Below are positions 11,140-21,690 of a stretch of 64,000 bases of DNA, piece after piece. This stretch comes from Trichoderma breve (Eukaryota > Ascomycota > Sordariomycetes > Hypocreales > Hypocreaceae): contig NC_079233.1 in the NCBI RefSeq assembly GCF_028502605.1, positions 2,294,001 to 2,358,000 of the forward strand, given 5' to 3'. The notes under the pieces are model-generated. The model was not told the origin of the DNA, ran no database searches, and worked only from the letters and a program-made list of their open reading frames with translations. The translations under genes were made by a program, and so were the position numbers. Every line of letters starts with the position of its first letter. Position 1 is the stretch's first letter.

Positions 11140-11658
11140 AGCAAGGGCTATATCATCCATCAGACATATATGGCATCCATTAGATAGATTCCCAGATTAT
11201 GTGGCCCGATCTATTTTTACATGTACTCTGTACACTCACACCGACGATTTATTGTAAGAAACCATAGATATTTTCGACATAAATTTACACAGGCATTTGA
11301 TTCAAGATAATCTTCAACACAAACAATGGCATTCCTTATCATTCTAAAATAGTAGCATTTCGACAAAGTTATTAAGAATGTATAACATACTGAGTTATAT
11401 ATATATATATATATTTATTTTGAAAAAAAAGGGGGGGTTTTCCAACATTTTCTACTGCATGCTGCTCCTATGGTTAACATATTCTCGAGATTCATGCACT
11501 CATTTTCCCCACTTTGACGCCTCTCAAATCCCTGCCAATTGCGCTAGCCACGATAAGATCTTATCGGTGATAATCTTCGTCCAAGAAAAAAAAAAGTTCC
11601 AAAGCTCATCGCAGCTCTCTACACCAAGCAAATTGTCCACTCTATTGCCACCGACACA
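11140..11658. other. Intergenic, 519 bp, A+T-rich
   Basis: This spacer holds the decarboxylase 3' region and the NOP9 promoter. It contains a TA dinucleotide run and an adjacent A-run/G-run, listed separately. No gene is visible. Confidence 0.6.
11396..11414. repeat. TA dinucleotide microsatellite
   Basis: About nine TA units run without interruption, followed within ten bases by an A8 and then a G7 homopolymer. Such runs are slippage-prone and likely vary in length between isolates. Confidence 0.9.
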
Positions 11659-14007
11659 ATGCCGAAACCACGAACAAAACGAGGAGGTGATCGCGATGAG
11701 CGCAAGAGGAAGCGGTACGACGATACCGAAGCGAATTTCGATGCCGACAACAAGCGCCAGCGTCGAGATGACGAAGGCGACGGCAACGATTACGGATATG
11801 GTGACGAAGAATTCTCACAACACCAAGGCCATGCCGGCGAAAGGGAATTCTTCGGCATGCTGGCTGATGACGAGCAAGAATACTTCAGACGAGCTGATGA
11901 GATGCTGGAGCTGAACCAATTTCCGACCCCCGAGGAGCGAGACATCTTTCTGCAGAGCGTCTACCGTGAAGCAAAGGGCAAAGAGCTCAAGGTCGCTAGT
12001 AGCCAGTCTTGCTCTCGGCTGATGGAGCGACTGATACAGCTCGCCTCCACAGCCCAGAAAAAGCAATTGTTTGAAGCCTTTGGCGGCCACTTTTTGTCGC
12101 TGGTGCAGCACCGCTTTGCTAGCCACTGCTGCGAGGCGCTCTTCCTCCGATCTGCCGGTGTTGTCACGCAAGAGCTTGCTGGTTTTACCGGGTTTGTGAT
12201 GGATACCAAGGGTGCAGATGTCGATGCGCAACAACCTGAAGCTTCCATGGAACATCTATTCTTGGCAACACTGGATGAGCTTGAGGGCAGCTTGGGTTAT
12301 CTCATCACCGACCGATTCGCTTCACATACTCTGCGAGTCTTGCTACTAGTATTATCCGGAATGCCTCTCGAAGAACAGTCGTCGCGTACGCTACTAAAGA
12401 GCAAGAGGAAGGAGAAGATTACAGTTGTCGGATCTACAGCAGCAGATGCGCAAAACCACGGCAAGCGAGCAGTGCCGGCATCTTTTACTATGGCAGCCAA
12501 CAAGATCATGCGAGACTCGGTAGCAGGAATGGATGCTACTGGAATCCAGGTCCTGGCCAAACATCCCATTGGCAACCCGATTCTGCAGCTCATTCTGGAA
12601 CTTGATTTAACGCTCAACAAGGGTGAGCCCAAGGGTGAGGATGGGAAAGCCGACGACGCTTCCCCTTCCCTTCTCCAGCTGCTTCTCCCCGACGCTCCCC
12701 GATCACTGTCTGATGGCTCTTCTGCGGCTTCCGAATTCGTCAACGGCATGATATACGACCAAATTGGCTCGCGACTTATCGAAACGCTCGTCGCGCATGC
12801 GCCAGGAAAGATTTTCAAGGCTCTTAACCAGAACATATTCCTACCCAGGATACAAGGCTATGTCCGTAACGATATCTCATGTTACCCTGCTATCAAAGTG
12901 CTTCAGCGGCTGGGTAAGGATGACCTCGCAAAGGCCGTCGATCAAATTGCGCCGACGATTCCTCAGTTAGTCTCCAAAACAAGATATAACGTCTTGTCAA
13001 CTCTCTTTGAACGATGCGCGGCTAGAAATATCAATAACGAAATCAAAAAGTTGATGAAGGGTTTGAAAGAGGGATGCGGCAGCCAGCCTGCTGATCTAGT
13101 TATGACCTTGTGTTCATTTTCAGCCAGCGAAGAGGAAGAGAAGAAAAAGAAGAAGGACGTACAGCAATTAACCAAGAACGAGTATGCCGTCCAATCCCAC
13201 GGCGCCAATCTACTTACCACTCTGCTCTCAATATCCGGCCCATCCAAGGGTGTTCAAGAATCAATCAATGCTTTGCCGTCTGACATTGTCCTCCGCCTCG
13301 CCAATACGTCTCTACCAACCGTCACCGTCCTCACTACCGCCATCAACACGCTGTCCACCAACTCCATTTTCCAAAAGAGTCTCATTAACACACTGATGCC
13401 ACACATACCCGACATGGCAACATCTCAGTATGGCCACAACCTTATCAATGCCATCGCTGAAATCCCTAGCAAGGGTAAGGATTGGAGCATCCCTCAGCAC
13501 ATGAAGGACAGGATTATGACTGCCCTCGGAGCGCACGAATCCCAGCTGAGGGAGTCATGGATGGGAAGGAGCGTCTGGCGGACGTGGAAGGGAGATATGT
13601 GGAAAACACGGCGGTTTGACTGGAAGAACTGGATGAAGGAGTTGGATGAGATCAAGGCCCCAGCTGCGGCTGCGCCAAAGAACAAGGGGGAGGCAAAGGC
13701 GAATGGCGAAAAGAAGGCTGTCAAGGACGACGAGGATGTTGAGCAGATTCATGAAAAAGCAGACGAAAATGAGGAGGCAATCGGCGGAGATGGCGACGAA
13801 AAAGAAGAGAAGAAGGAGGAGAAGGAGAAGAAGGAGGAGAAGGAGAAGAAAGAAAAGAAGGACAAGAAGGACAAGAAGGAAAAGAAAGAGAAAAAGGAGA
13901 AGAAAGAGAAAAAAGTAAAAGAAGATGGTGAGGAACAGGAAAAGAAGAAAAAGAAGAAGAAGAAGTCAAAGAACGAGGATGTCGAGATGGCTGATGCCGA
14001 AGAGTGA
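11659..14007 (+). CDS. NOP9: Nucleolar protein 9 (Pumilio-type RNA-binding, 18S rRNA maturation)
   Basis: An intronless 782-residue protein. The N-terminal 60 residues are basic and acidic low complexity. Pumilio-type repeats follow, beginning with ASSQSCSRLMERLIQLA and FLSLVQHRFASHCCEALF, and continuing through DRFASHTLRVLL, KHPIGNPILQLILELD and GSRLIETLVAH to QYGHNLINAIAEI. This order and the QSCSRLMERL start are characteristic of Nop9, which binds the 20S pre-rRNA near site D and protects it from premature cleavage during 40S assembly in the nucleolus. The C-terminal 60-70 residues (about 714-772) are almost pure Lys/Glu, likely a nucleolar-retention or RNA-contact tail, encoded by a very purine-rich stretch. 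The family assignment is secure; the tail is longer and more repetitive than needed for the fold. Confidence 0.93.
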   Translation: MPKPRTKRGGDRDERKRKRYDDTEANFDADNKRQRRDDEGDGNDYGYGDEEFSQHQGHAGEREFFGMLADDEQEYFRRADEMLELNQFPTPEERDIFLQSVYREAKGKELKVASSQSCSRLMERLIQLASTAQKKQLFEAFGGHFLSLVQHRFASHCCEALFLRSAGVVTQELAGFTGFVMDTKGADVDAQQPEASMEHLFLATLDELEGSLGYLITDRFASHTLRVLLLVLSGMPLEEQSSRTLLKSKRKEKITVVGSTAADAQNHGKRAVPASFTMAANKIMRDSVAGMDATGIQVLAKHPIGNPILQLILELDLTLNKGEPKGEDGKADDASPSLLQLLLPDAPRSLSDGSSAASEFVNGMIYDQIGSRLIETLVAHAPGKIFKALNQNIFLPRIQGYVRNDISCYPAIKVLQRLGKDDLAKAVDQIAPTIPQLVSKTRYNVLSTLFERCAARNINNEIKKLMKGLKEGCGSQPADLVMTLCSFSASEEEEKKKKKDVQQLTKNEYAVQSHGANLLTTLLSISGPSKGVQESINALPSDIVLRLANTSLPTVTVLTTAINTLSTNSIFQKSLINTLMPHIPDMATSQYGHNLINAIAEIPSKGKDWSIPQHMKDRIMTALGAHESQLRESWMGRSVWRTWKGDMWKTRRFDWKNWMKELDEIKAPAAAAPKNKGEAKANGEKKAVKDDEDVEQIHEKADENEEAIGGDGDEKEEKKEEKEKKEEKEKKEKKDKKDKKEKKEKKEKKEKKVKEDGEEQEKKKKKKKKSKNEDVEMADAEE
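13798..13975 (+). repeat. Purine tract (AAG/GAG/GAA)n inside NOP9
   Basis: Nearly 180 bases of almost pure A and G on the plus strand encode the Lys/Glu tail of NOP9. Units are irregular AAGGAGAAG-like triplets. On the opposite strand this creates spurious Ser/Phe-rich ORFs. Confidence 0.9.
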
Positions 14008-14808
14008 ATCGACACACCGTCTTTGTAGACCGAAGCTGTCAGCATCTGTTTGTTTATAGATCCCTCTCTTAGCAGGAGCTTAGTATATCTCGCGTACCCA
14101 GTAGACAAACTTTCATTGTGGTTTTGGGTGGTAATGAAGGGTGCTGCCTATCTGGATAGTTTATTTGTAGCCCAATAGATATTGAGTATTTATAATTTTT
14201 TTTTTTTTTTTTTTAAGAAAATGGATGTCAAACGGCCAGCCCATTCAAATCCCTCTCTGAGATTATACTTAAACTCTTGCCGGCTCAATTGAGGGCAAAT
14301 ATGCATTCCGTATTGAACTACTTGGTGCTGGCAGTCAAATGGACTCTTCTCGTTTATAAATTCAGTCCCTCCTTCACTTCGCTCCTTTGAGGTTTCCTCG
14401 AAGCAAACCGACAGATACCCGTTCCGTCCCGTTGTAATTAAACGAGCATTGTCACTTTCTTCTCAGTTATCTTTTAGTTGGCCGGTTAATGGCCTTTGCG
14501 AACTGATCAATAAGTGATTCTTCTATCTGCAACAAGGGACCGCGCATATTCTCCTGACGCAACTTTCGGGAGCTTGGCATCATGTCATTAACTCCGTAGC
14601 GTTTTACTTCATCAAACGCATTTGGTTCACCATTTCATCCGTTATTCCGTAACAGTACCATCCTATCCATAACATAAATATAGTGAGGCGCGTCCCATAC
14701 CAATCTCGTTCCCGAAATCGCAGCTTGCTTCCGGGTTTTGTTTCTCCTTGCCCATGACTAATCTTTCTTAGGAATTTCTTTCGCTATCTTTAGCGAACAA
14801 CAAGAAGG
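14008..14808. other. Intergenic, 801 bp, with a T19 run
   Basis: This is the NOP9 3' region and the promoter of the next gene. A homopolymer of 19 T occupies 14196-14214. The rest is A+T-rich with no coding potential that I can support. Confidence 0.6.
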
Positions 14809-15534
14809 ATGCCTCGAAAGGGATACGATGTGACTGGGTGCGCCCCAGGTACTCCCGCTGCCGAAGCCGCGGCTCGGGCCAGGCAGAGGGCTGCCCCTGG
14901 AAACCGCACTCCTCGTGCCGGAACTCCTATCGATCCGACCCGCCACGATGGAGATGATCAAGAGACCCCTCGAGCTTCTCGTACTGGTGTCTTCACGGGA
15001 GTTGCGCCTGGTGTCCCTCCCAACTACCCCCAGACGAACGTAATGCAGGGTGATCCAGCATTTCAGCCTCAGAGTTTTCTGCCAAGACAGGAGCTGTTCC
15101 AGAACCCTTTGAACGTCAGTTCAATTCAGGCAGCTAATAACTTCATGGCGAGGCCCATTGGTGGTCCGCATGGTCATCCTGTTCCTTTCCCAGTGCAGTC
15201 GTCGATATTCCCCGGAGTTGCCTCGACAGCTTCTACAGGCCAAAGCGTTGGATTTGTAAACGCTCCAGCACAGTTCAGTATGGGCACCTTTGGGACTGCC
15301 GAATTCGGAGCACAACAACAGCAGCAATATTGGGATAACAACCAGTTCTATGCTTTGCCCGCCAGCCAGCATGGAATCCAGAGTTTCCCCACGTCCCATC
15401 CTGGTCCAGAGTCGTTTGTCCGCTACCCAGCGGCTGGAGAGACCGCGCAATATCCGGTACCAAACACCAACACTGGGACTTCAGCAGCTCAGAGTCACGA
15501 TGAAGACACCGAGATGACGGGCACCAATCGCTGA
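14809..15534 (+). CDS. Uncharacterised disordered protein, 241 aa
   Basis: I do not recognise this protein. The single open frame starts at MPRKGYDVTGCAPGTPAAEA and runs 241 codons. The first 60 residues are basic and rich in Ala, Arg and Pro. The rest is rich in Gln, Pro, Gly, Phe and Asn, includes a QQQQQ run near residue 170, and ends acidic (HDEDTEMTGTNR). No signal peptide, membrane segment or catalytic motif is present. Such composition is typical of intrinsically disordered nuclear or RNA-associated proteins. Even third-base use and a long frame favour a true gene, but function cannot be inferred. Confidence 0.65.
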   Translation: MPRKGYDVTGCAPGTPAAEAAARARQRAAPGNRTPRAGTPIDPTRHDGDDQETPRASRTGVFTGVAPGVPPNYPQTNVMQGDPAFQPQSFLPRQELFQNPLNVSSIQAANNFMARPIGGPHGHPVPFPVQSSIFPGVASTASTGQSVGFVNAPAQFSMGTFGTAEFGAQQQQQYWDNNQFYALPASQHGIQSFPTSHPGPESFVRYPAAGETAQYPVPNTNTGTSAAQSHDEDTEMTGTNR

Positions 15535-16811
15535 GAGAAACTGAGATAGAGTTTTACAATGTTCGATGACAAAAATTTGCTGCAAAAGAGTACGTATGCT
15601 ATCGTTTTCGTACGGCTAGGGGCATGAGATGCTGATGCTTTATTAGTCATGAATCAGGCCTGTTATTTCAAGGTATCATACCGAGTTTAAATGTTCTGGA
15701 ACAGAGAGAGCAAGATAGAAGCCGTTTGTCAAACAATGGTAGCTTGCAGGACATTGTCAGTGCTGCCGTCCCTGCCCGGCTGTTTGCTTTGTTAGAGTCT
15801 AACCTGGAATAGATGTACTGGAGAGGCCACAGAGAGACCATTCCAAGGATTATGAAGAAGTTTCATGAATGTGCTTTTAAAAACTATTAGAGAGACGGTT
15901 AAAGAGGGTACGCGATAAGCGCAGAAGAGAGTCACTAATTGTAAGAGTAAAAGTTGAGCTCATGATTTTCTGCTTGGCGAATGTGCATGCCTGCAAATGT
16001 ACCTGAGGCATCACTTTTCCCCTTAGGTGTGGTTATATCAGCACCAAGATGGGGCAGGCAGCACTGGAATCAATGAGAAATTTGACCTATAGAATAGAGA
16101 GAAACAGAAAGTGCTTTCTACCATAGGTGGCCATCACTTAGTAGTTTCTAGGGCAGTAGCACTTCCAGTTGAATATCAACTTCAACTTTTGAGGAATCAA
16201 TAGAGGCCTACCAGGAAGATAGCAGGGGGGTTGTAGATATGTTATTGGTGCTCTCGGTATCAAGATAATACATACACAAGACGCATTTGATAGTTTGTGA
16301 CGTCCAAATGTGCAGAGAAAACCGTTTGTTCTTGATGATCTTACCAAGGGGTATGAAGAGGAAGTATGAAGAGGCACTGAGTGGAATATAATCATCTTAT
16401 TTTGTGAAATCTAGCAAAGGGGTATCATAGGTAGTCCGCCTATATATCAACCAAATCCATGTCTCCATCTATCAGTAGATGTAACTCTTGTAATACCATT
16501 TGAATACCACTGTTGTCAAACAAAACCCATCAAGAACTCCATGAAAAGAATACAGAACTTGAGCCAGGCCTGTCTCTCAGTGACTCGAAGTGAAGGCGTC
16601 GTCAACCCGAATTGTCATCACGCAACAGAAGAGTGCCGTGTGATAGCCGGATGTGGATTTCATGGGGGATTGGCCTAAGTGCTGGAGGTAATTCTAGAGC
16701 GTAGTCTTGTCGCTGGCATCAGGCTGATCGAGGGAAAGGCCCTCTATATTATTCCTACACCTAGTTTCAATTTCGCCGACTCTTCTTCCGTTTACACCTT
16801 GAACTTTTTTT
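15535..16811. other. Intergenic, 1.28 kb, A+T-rich, no supported gene
   Basis: The sequence is visibly A+T-rich with only short ORFs lacking protein-like composition. It holds the 3' region of the disordered-protein gene and the 3' side of the possible small gene on the minus strand. I see no repeat or RNA gene. Confidence 0.5.
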
Positions 16812-17221
16812 CTAATTTTTTTTATCGTTCTCTTGGCTCGGAGGTGACCATGGCCTGTCTCTTTTCGGTCAGGATTGTTTCAGTCGTCCTAAGCAGCCTA
16901 TATGAGCCCAGATTGATTTCTGAGGGATCTAAAGGAGACTCACGTGGATTTTTCTTTCTTATCATTTCCATTACCGTCGGCATTACCATTGGCGTGTTTG
17001 CTGCCTTTGTCGCGGTTCACTAAGTGGGCTGGTAATTGGACGTCTCTCCACGAAGGCGCTGTATCAATGTCCATCTCCTGTCCGGTTGGGGTAGTCAGTA
17101 TAATCGTTGGCATTGACGACCCCTCCCAGTGAGACATGGCATGTTCGAAATCTAATAGCTGCAGTAGCTTGGTCGAGAGATCAACGAGTTCTGATAACTC
17201 GGCATCCGGCGTGGGTGACAT
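16812..17221 (-). CDS. Possible small protein gene, 106 aa, two exons
   Basis: I do not recognise the product. An open frame from the ATG at 17221 encodes MSPTPDAELSELVDLSTKLL followed by a moderately hydrophobic helix and the phrase TPTGQEMDIDTAPSW. It then runs into a low-complexity Asn/Gly/Lys tail. A GTGAGT donor lies just before the frame's stop, and an 89-nt intron ending GACAG (16943-16855) would extend the tail by about 14 residues to a TAG at 16812. Without splicing the protein stops at 93 residues. The antisense frame is also open for 114 codons but is a poor protein. A degenerate or truncated gene is an alternative. Confidence 0.35.
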
Positions 17222-17686
17222 TCTGAAGTCGAGGTGGAGGGCTGTTAGTGTATAAACGATTATAAACGGTCTTCCGCCAAGAAGCTTTTGCTCTCCAGGA
17301 AGTTGGAGCAGATCGGGTAATATGCTATAGATTGTGAGAAATCTTTGAGAGCAATTCAACATTGGGTAGGTTGTTTATCTTTTGGTGTCATGCCGCGTAG
17401 CTCATACGTTTTCTTTAGACTCTCCCGAGCCTTCACATATGAGTCGACCAGCTGAAATATACTTCCAAAGGGACCTGTGGTTGCTTCATTTTTCACAAAG
17501 CGCAGCTTTGTTAAAGCCAGTTTACCCCAAGGACGTCGCGCCTGGTCAGGAACACGCAGCTTGATAGCATAAAGTTACCGATGAAAAACTAGAGCAAGCC
17601 CCTTTCGAGGCGTACCGCAATCGATGGCACATACTTCTGGAGATCATTTCTCAAGAAAACCATATTTCTTTGGCTTTTTTCTTCTT
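17222..17686. other. Intergenic, 465 bp
   Basis: This lies between the GPI1 stop codon and the possible small gene on the same strand. It should contain the GPI1 3' untranslated region. No other feature is visible. Confidence 0.5.
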
Positions 17687-20079
17687 CTAATCTCTTGACC
17701 TAGTTCTACCAAACCCTGTTGGCCGTTTACCCCCGTTTTGCAACGCGGGAATATTTGGTAAATGAAACGGCTTCTTCTGGGGAATGTCGATTTCCATATT
17801 CACTGCCCGCCACATCTCCCACACAGTCGCTCTCCTCGCTGGCAACATGCTGTACTGTAAACTATACAGATTTTTTCTGTTAATCGGAGGGACAAACTGT
17901 CCAGTCACCAAACAAAGCAACACTCGCGGTGATAGGTAGTGCTTGCGTATGCGGTGAGCCATTTGAAAGTATTGGTTGAACATGTCGTGGAAGGGAAGGG
18001 GAATGTTCTGTACAGATCAGTCAGGGCCACTTTTTTCCTCCTAGTCATAAGGTAGAAGAGTTCATACCTTGAGATAGATAATGGAAGTAGGGGGCTCATT
18101 AAAAAGTTTATCATTAGTGTCGGGGATTTTAGATTCATGGGTATCTCGAAGTTCAAAATGAATGCCACCTAGTCCGAGTTAACCTCTGTGGCTGTCTTTC
18201 ATGTCGCTCTGTGCCATTTTGTACTCACCAGGTAATCTACTTGGGTCCTTCAACCTCAACATTAAGGCAAAAAGTGGGAAATGATTCAAACATGATAGCA
18301 ACGTATCAAAGCCTGCCTTGAGTGATATGATAATCATCCTAGCAATGGCAAAGTTGAGATAGAAAACCATCACTGTGGGCAAAAGAAAGAATAGAAGGGT
18401 AAATAGAATTGTCCCAACAAGCAGCTGATCGAGGTCATAATCGCACGAATCGATACGATTGCGGAGGACATTGTGTTTTTTCCCTCGAAATAGATGGAAG
18501 AGAGACCGCAAAATGGTGAGCTGCCAGTGGTATATCCTTGCAGACGCGAGATAGAACGAGTAGATGTGCATGGTGAGAACCGATAATAAATCTGAAAACA
18601 TTGCGATAGGCATGCTTGCCCCTGCAAAAGACGAAAACCCAATGAACCAAATGATGTGTGGCAGCATGGGGCTTAGAGTCTCGATGCAACCTACGACGCG
18701 AGGCTATGTCAGTTTGCAGAATTTCTGCGGGGGGAAGCGAATTGCAACTTACTTGACCAATAGTCAATGACCCAGAGAAACAAATCGCCAAGAAAGGCAG
18801 CTAATTCACCGTTCAATTTCAGGCCTGCGGGCCATCCCATAAGCCACGATATGCCGCGTTGGAGTGCCTCTACCGTGTATGTGCGCAGGAGATCTCGAAT
18901 TTGATCTGCAACCCAGTCCTTGTGCTCAATGATGTACGAGCCTACAGCCATACCGATAATCACATCGTTGGCAACAAGCCAAAGGCTGTTGTAGAAACGA
19001 ATGTAGTCCGGATGGCTAGTAGTGACACTTGCCCAGTTGGCTTTCCGCTGGCGGAGAGTAACATATTGCATCGGCCAATAGCAGAATTGCTGGAGACGAA
19101 TCTCAATCTGCTGGGCGGTTGCAGAGATATCCTTGAGGGCGGCATACCCTGGTTTGGCTCGAAATTCCAAGACAATGAGGAGGATTTCCGCCACCATCCT
19201 ATGGAAGAGCAGCACCAGAATGAAAGCCTTTTGTACAATTGGGAAGAGGTATACTGAAAACAGAGTCCACAACTGCACGAGCACATAGTTCCGCATTGTC
19301 GTAGCCGACTCCACTACCCTCTCGGAGACACTAAGGCCTCGCTTCGGTCTTGGTCCAAGCCGTCCCACGTTCTGCTGCAACGCCTGCTCCAGCTCCCAGG
19401 ACCAATTGACCTGATTGACAATTTTGGGCAGCGCTTTGTCTCTGGCGGAGGCAACTCGCCTAACGATGCTGTGCTGCTTCAGCTTCTCGGCCAGTTTACG
19501 GCGATTTTCCTTGATTGCCTTTTCCTGCTTGGTCTCTTCGCTGTCATCTTCACTACTCGCAACATCCTCGGGGAGCGATCCTTTGTCCCCTAAAGCCAAC
19601 GCTATTGGATTGAGGGATATGTACTGCATGCCTTTTGGGTGCGGCCTGTCGTAGAGGATGAGTTGGATACTGGAGGCCTTGGCGCAGGAAATCCGGGGGT
19701 AACGGCTGTTAGTGCTTGTCTTGGCGCATACCCACGAAGGGTCAACCGCGCTTTGACTTGCCGCATTGGAAATACCTAGAACATGCATCGACGAGTGCCC
19801 ACAGAGGTCATAAATCCGGCTCGGAGAGTGGGGACCACTCCGGAAGAAAGTACCGGACCTGAGATGGAACTCGACATTATGCGCCTAGAACTGTTAGCAA
19901 TGAGGTCACTTCAGGAGGAAAAGGGGGATAATGAAAAAGCTAACATCAACATCTTCGAGGATGGTGACGACGAAAACATCGAGCGTTGAGTTCCTCCATC
20001 CAACAACAACACCAGTGCGATCAGATTTGCGAATGTCTGTCGGCCAAAACACTCTCATCAACCCATCATGCTCTACCAT
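17687..20079 (-). CDS. GPI1: GPI-GlcNAc transferase subunit Gpi1 (PIG-Q)
   Basis: Five exons (20079-19945, 19884-18753, 18690-18229, 18168-18068, 18007-17687) encode 716 residues; introns are 60-62 nt. Gpi1 is a membrane subunit of the GPI-N-acetylglucosaminyltransferase that starts GPI-anchor synthesis on the cytosolic face of the ER by moving GlcNAc from UDP-GlcNAc to phosphatidylinositol. The N-terminus has the family's short RVFWPTD motif. The conserved membrane core includes ATTMRNYVLVQLWTLFSVYL, LWLVANDVIIGMAVGSYI, GWPAGLKLNGELAAFLGDLF and RNRIDSCDYDLDQLLVGTIL. The tail has MLPARRATVWEMWRAVNME. The first donor is GTTAGC, less usual, but the branch site and TAG acceptor are good. A separate ORF on the same strand ends 12 nt before this ATG. 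Confidence 0.93.
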
Positions 20080-20091
20080 GACAAAGGATGG

Positions 20092-20572
20092 TTATCGACA
20101 GGACGAGGCACAGCACTCAGAAGGAGCCTCGTCGCCTAAGCTGCTCTCGCGCAGATATTCCAGCTCCTTGTTCTCGTGGGTGCTGTAGTTACTTCGCGTT
20201 AGCCTTAAGACCAGCTCGAGCGATGGCGTTTCGCAATTCAATCTCGGGGATTTTATATAGCAACATACAAGTCTTGTTTCCCTCCTTGCGACTAGGGCTA
20301 CTGGCACAAAGATGGCGAGGAAGAAGGCACTCAAGACCACGATGCCGCGGGCTGCACGCAACTAGAAGCAGAGACAATAAAAGATGGACGTTAGACATGC
20401 CCAGATAGGCTCAGGCGTGGTGGGCGCAAAGGTGCAGGGCATTGCGACTTACAACAACTCCGTATTCCGCGGCAAATATTGCCAGCTCATAGAGGCGAGT
20501 AACGAGGTCCCAACGCGCGGTGATGTAGCCAGCGACGAAGATGCCGAGGGTCACGGTCGAGAAGGGGTGCAT
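20092..20572 (-). CDS. Small predicted membrane protein, two or three exons
   Basis: I do not recognise the family with confidence. Exon 1 (20572-20453) begins MHPFSTVTLGIFVAGYITAR and is joined through a GTAAGT-CTAG intron of 91 nt to exon 2, starting at 20361 with LRAARGIVVLSAFFLAIF. The result has two membrane-type segments, at about residues 5-18 and 44-63. If exon 2 runs on, the protein is 129 aa and stops at 20092. A second possible intron (GTATGT donor after residue 71, GCTAAC branch, CTACAG acceptor) would instead end it at 20117 after 92 residues. In either case the stop lies 12-37 nt before the GPI1 start on the same strand, too close for a separate promoter and 3' end. Confidence 0.6.
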
Positions 20573-21244
20573 AGAGCGTTACTGCTGCTTGTAGGACATG
20601 CCGCTGGCCAAGGAGCAAAGGGTCGATGTGATTTGTCGCCTCGAACTCAAGGTGGGATGCCGGAGCGATGGTCGGCGGTGCGCGCGTCACGTCGGCGTCG
20701 GCGATTGGCAGGAATAAGCTCGGCAGTAGCAACAGACGTCTCTGGAGGGTGGACAAGCCCAGCAGAAGCCCGAGCCGCAAGCTGGATTATATGCTGAGGC
20801 CGCAATGCGAGGTTTCGAGAGGTTTGGCGAGCTATCCCTGATGGCACGTAGCCAAAAGAGCAAGGCGAGCAGCAGCTCCTCCACTAAAAAGCCAACCGCC
20901 CGCCAAGAGTGGAGGCTCTCGAGGTGCGTTCGCGCCTCGCAGCGAATCACGTGGCTTGCAATTGACGACCATCCCCTCTGCTTGCGTGTATTTCACGATG
21001 CTGCGGCCCGGATATGCATGTTTGCGTCGTGCTTGCGCCAGGAGTACGTAGGCTTTCGACTTACAAACCACCAAAAAAACGACGTTGCGATATTTATATG
21101 TACGGATCTGAGCTGCAAATACGAGGTTACAAGTCTAAGCCTCTCCGCATGCCAACGCATCTGCGGGCATGCCCTTCTCCCCTGCTAATAATCGAGCCAA
21201 ACATTGCTACTCTGGCCAATCATTAATAAACCATAACGTCTTTC
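20573..21244. other. Intergenic, 672 bp
   Basis: This lies between the small membrane protein start and the MDM35 stop, both on the minus strand. It should hold the promoter that drives the membrane-protein ORF and perhaps GPI1. Chance ORFs occur on both strands; none is protein-like. Confidence 0.5.
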
Positions 21245-21690
21245 TTAGACTTGATTCGTGGACTTACTCCTCGGCGCCGTTAACCTTACATCGTTTTCCT
21301 TGTTGTCCTCCCGGGCTTCATCGAGAAGCTTATCTATGCCTCTGTTCTTTAGTGCAACCTAAATCGAAGTGTCAGCACGATATCGTAGTGTCTTTTGCCT
21401 CTCCCCTGGCAAGTTCGTACGCTTAGGCACTTCTGATATTCGTTGAACAAGCCAGCACACTCTTTGTTGTCCTTTTCGGCCCCACGAAGATATTCTGTGT
21501 AGGTGTAAGTTCAAATAGCAGCTTTGAGCATCATCAAGGGGAATATCTCTCACTTTCGCTATACCATTTTAAAAAGCATGTGTCGTAGCGCCTTGATTCT
21601 TGTATAAGTGGAATGTAGAGAGTCTGTTGGAGGCCATGAGCACACTTACTCCTTCACCTCATTGCACTCCGGTGCAAGCGATGCCGACAT
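21245..21690 (-). CDS. MDM35: Mdm35/TRIAP1-family twin CX9C protein
   Basis: Four small exons (21690-21650, 21591-21554, 21494-21421, 21358-21245) encode 88 residues; the introns are 58-62 nt. The protein starts MSASLAPECNEVKERYDTCF and carries two CX9C pairs (CNEVKERYDTC and CAGLFNEYQKC), the coiled-coil-helix fold imported by Mia40 into the mitochondrial intermembrane space. FLKWYSEKYLRG and RGIDKLLDEAREDNKEND match the Mdm35/TRIAP1 family, which partners Ups/PRELI proteins in moving phosphatidic acid and phosphatidylserine between mitochondrial membranes. The third donor is GTACGA, weaker than usual. The last 15 residues after KEND are less certain, because a GTAAGT and a GTAAGG both occur there and an extra 3' intron could replace the tail. 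Confidence 0.85.

Noticed and set aside
13749..14108. Ser/Phe-rich ORF antisense to the NOP9 tail
   Set aside because: It arises from the purine tract read on the other strand.
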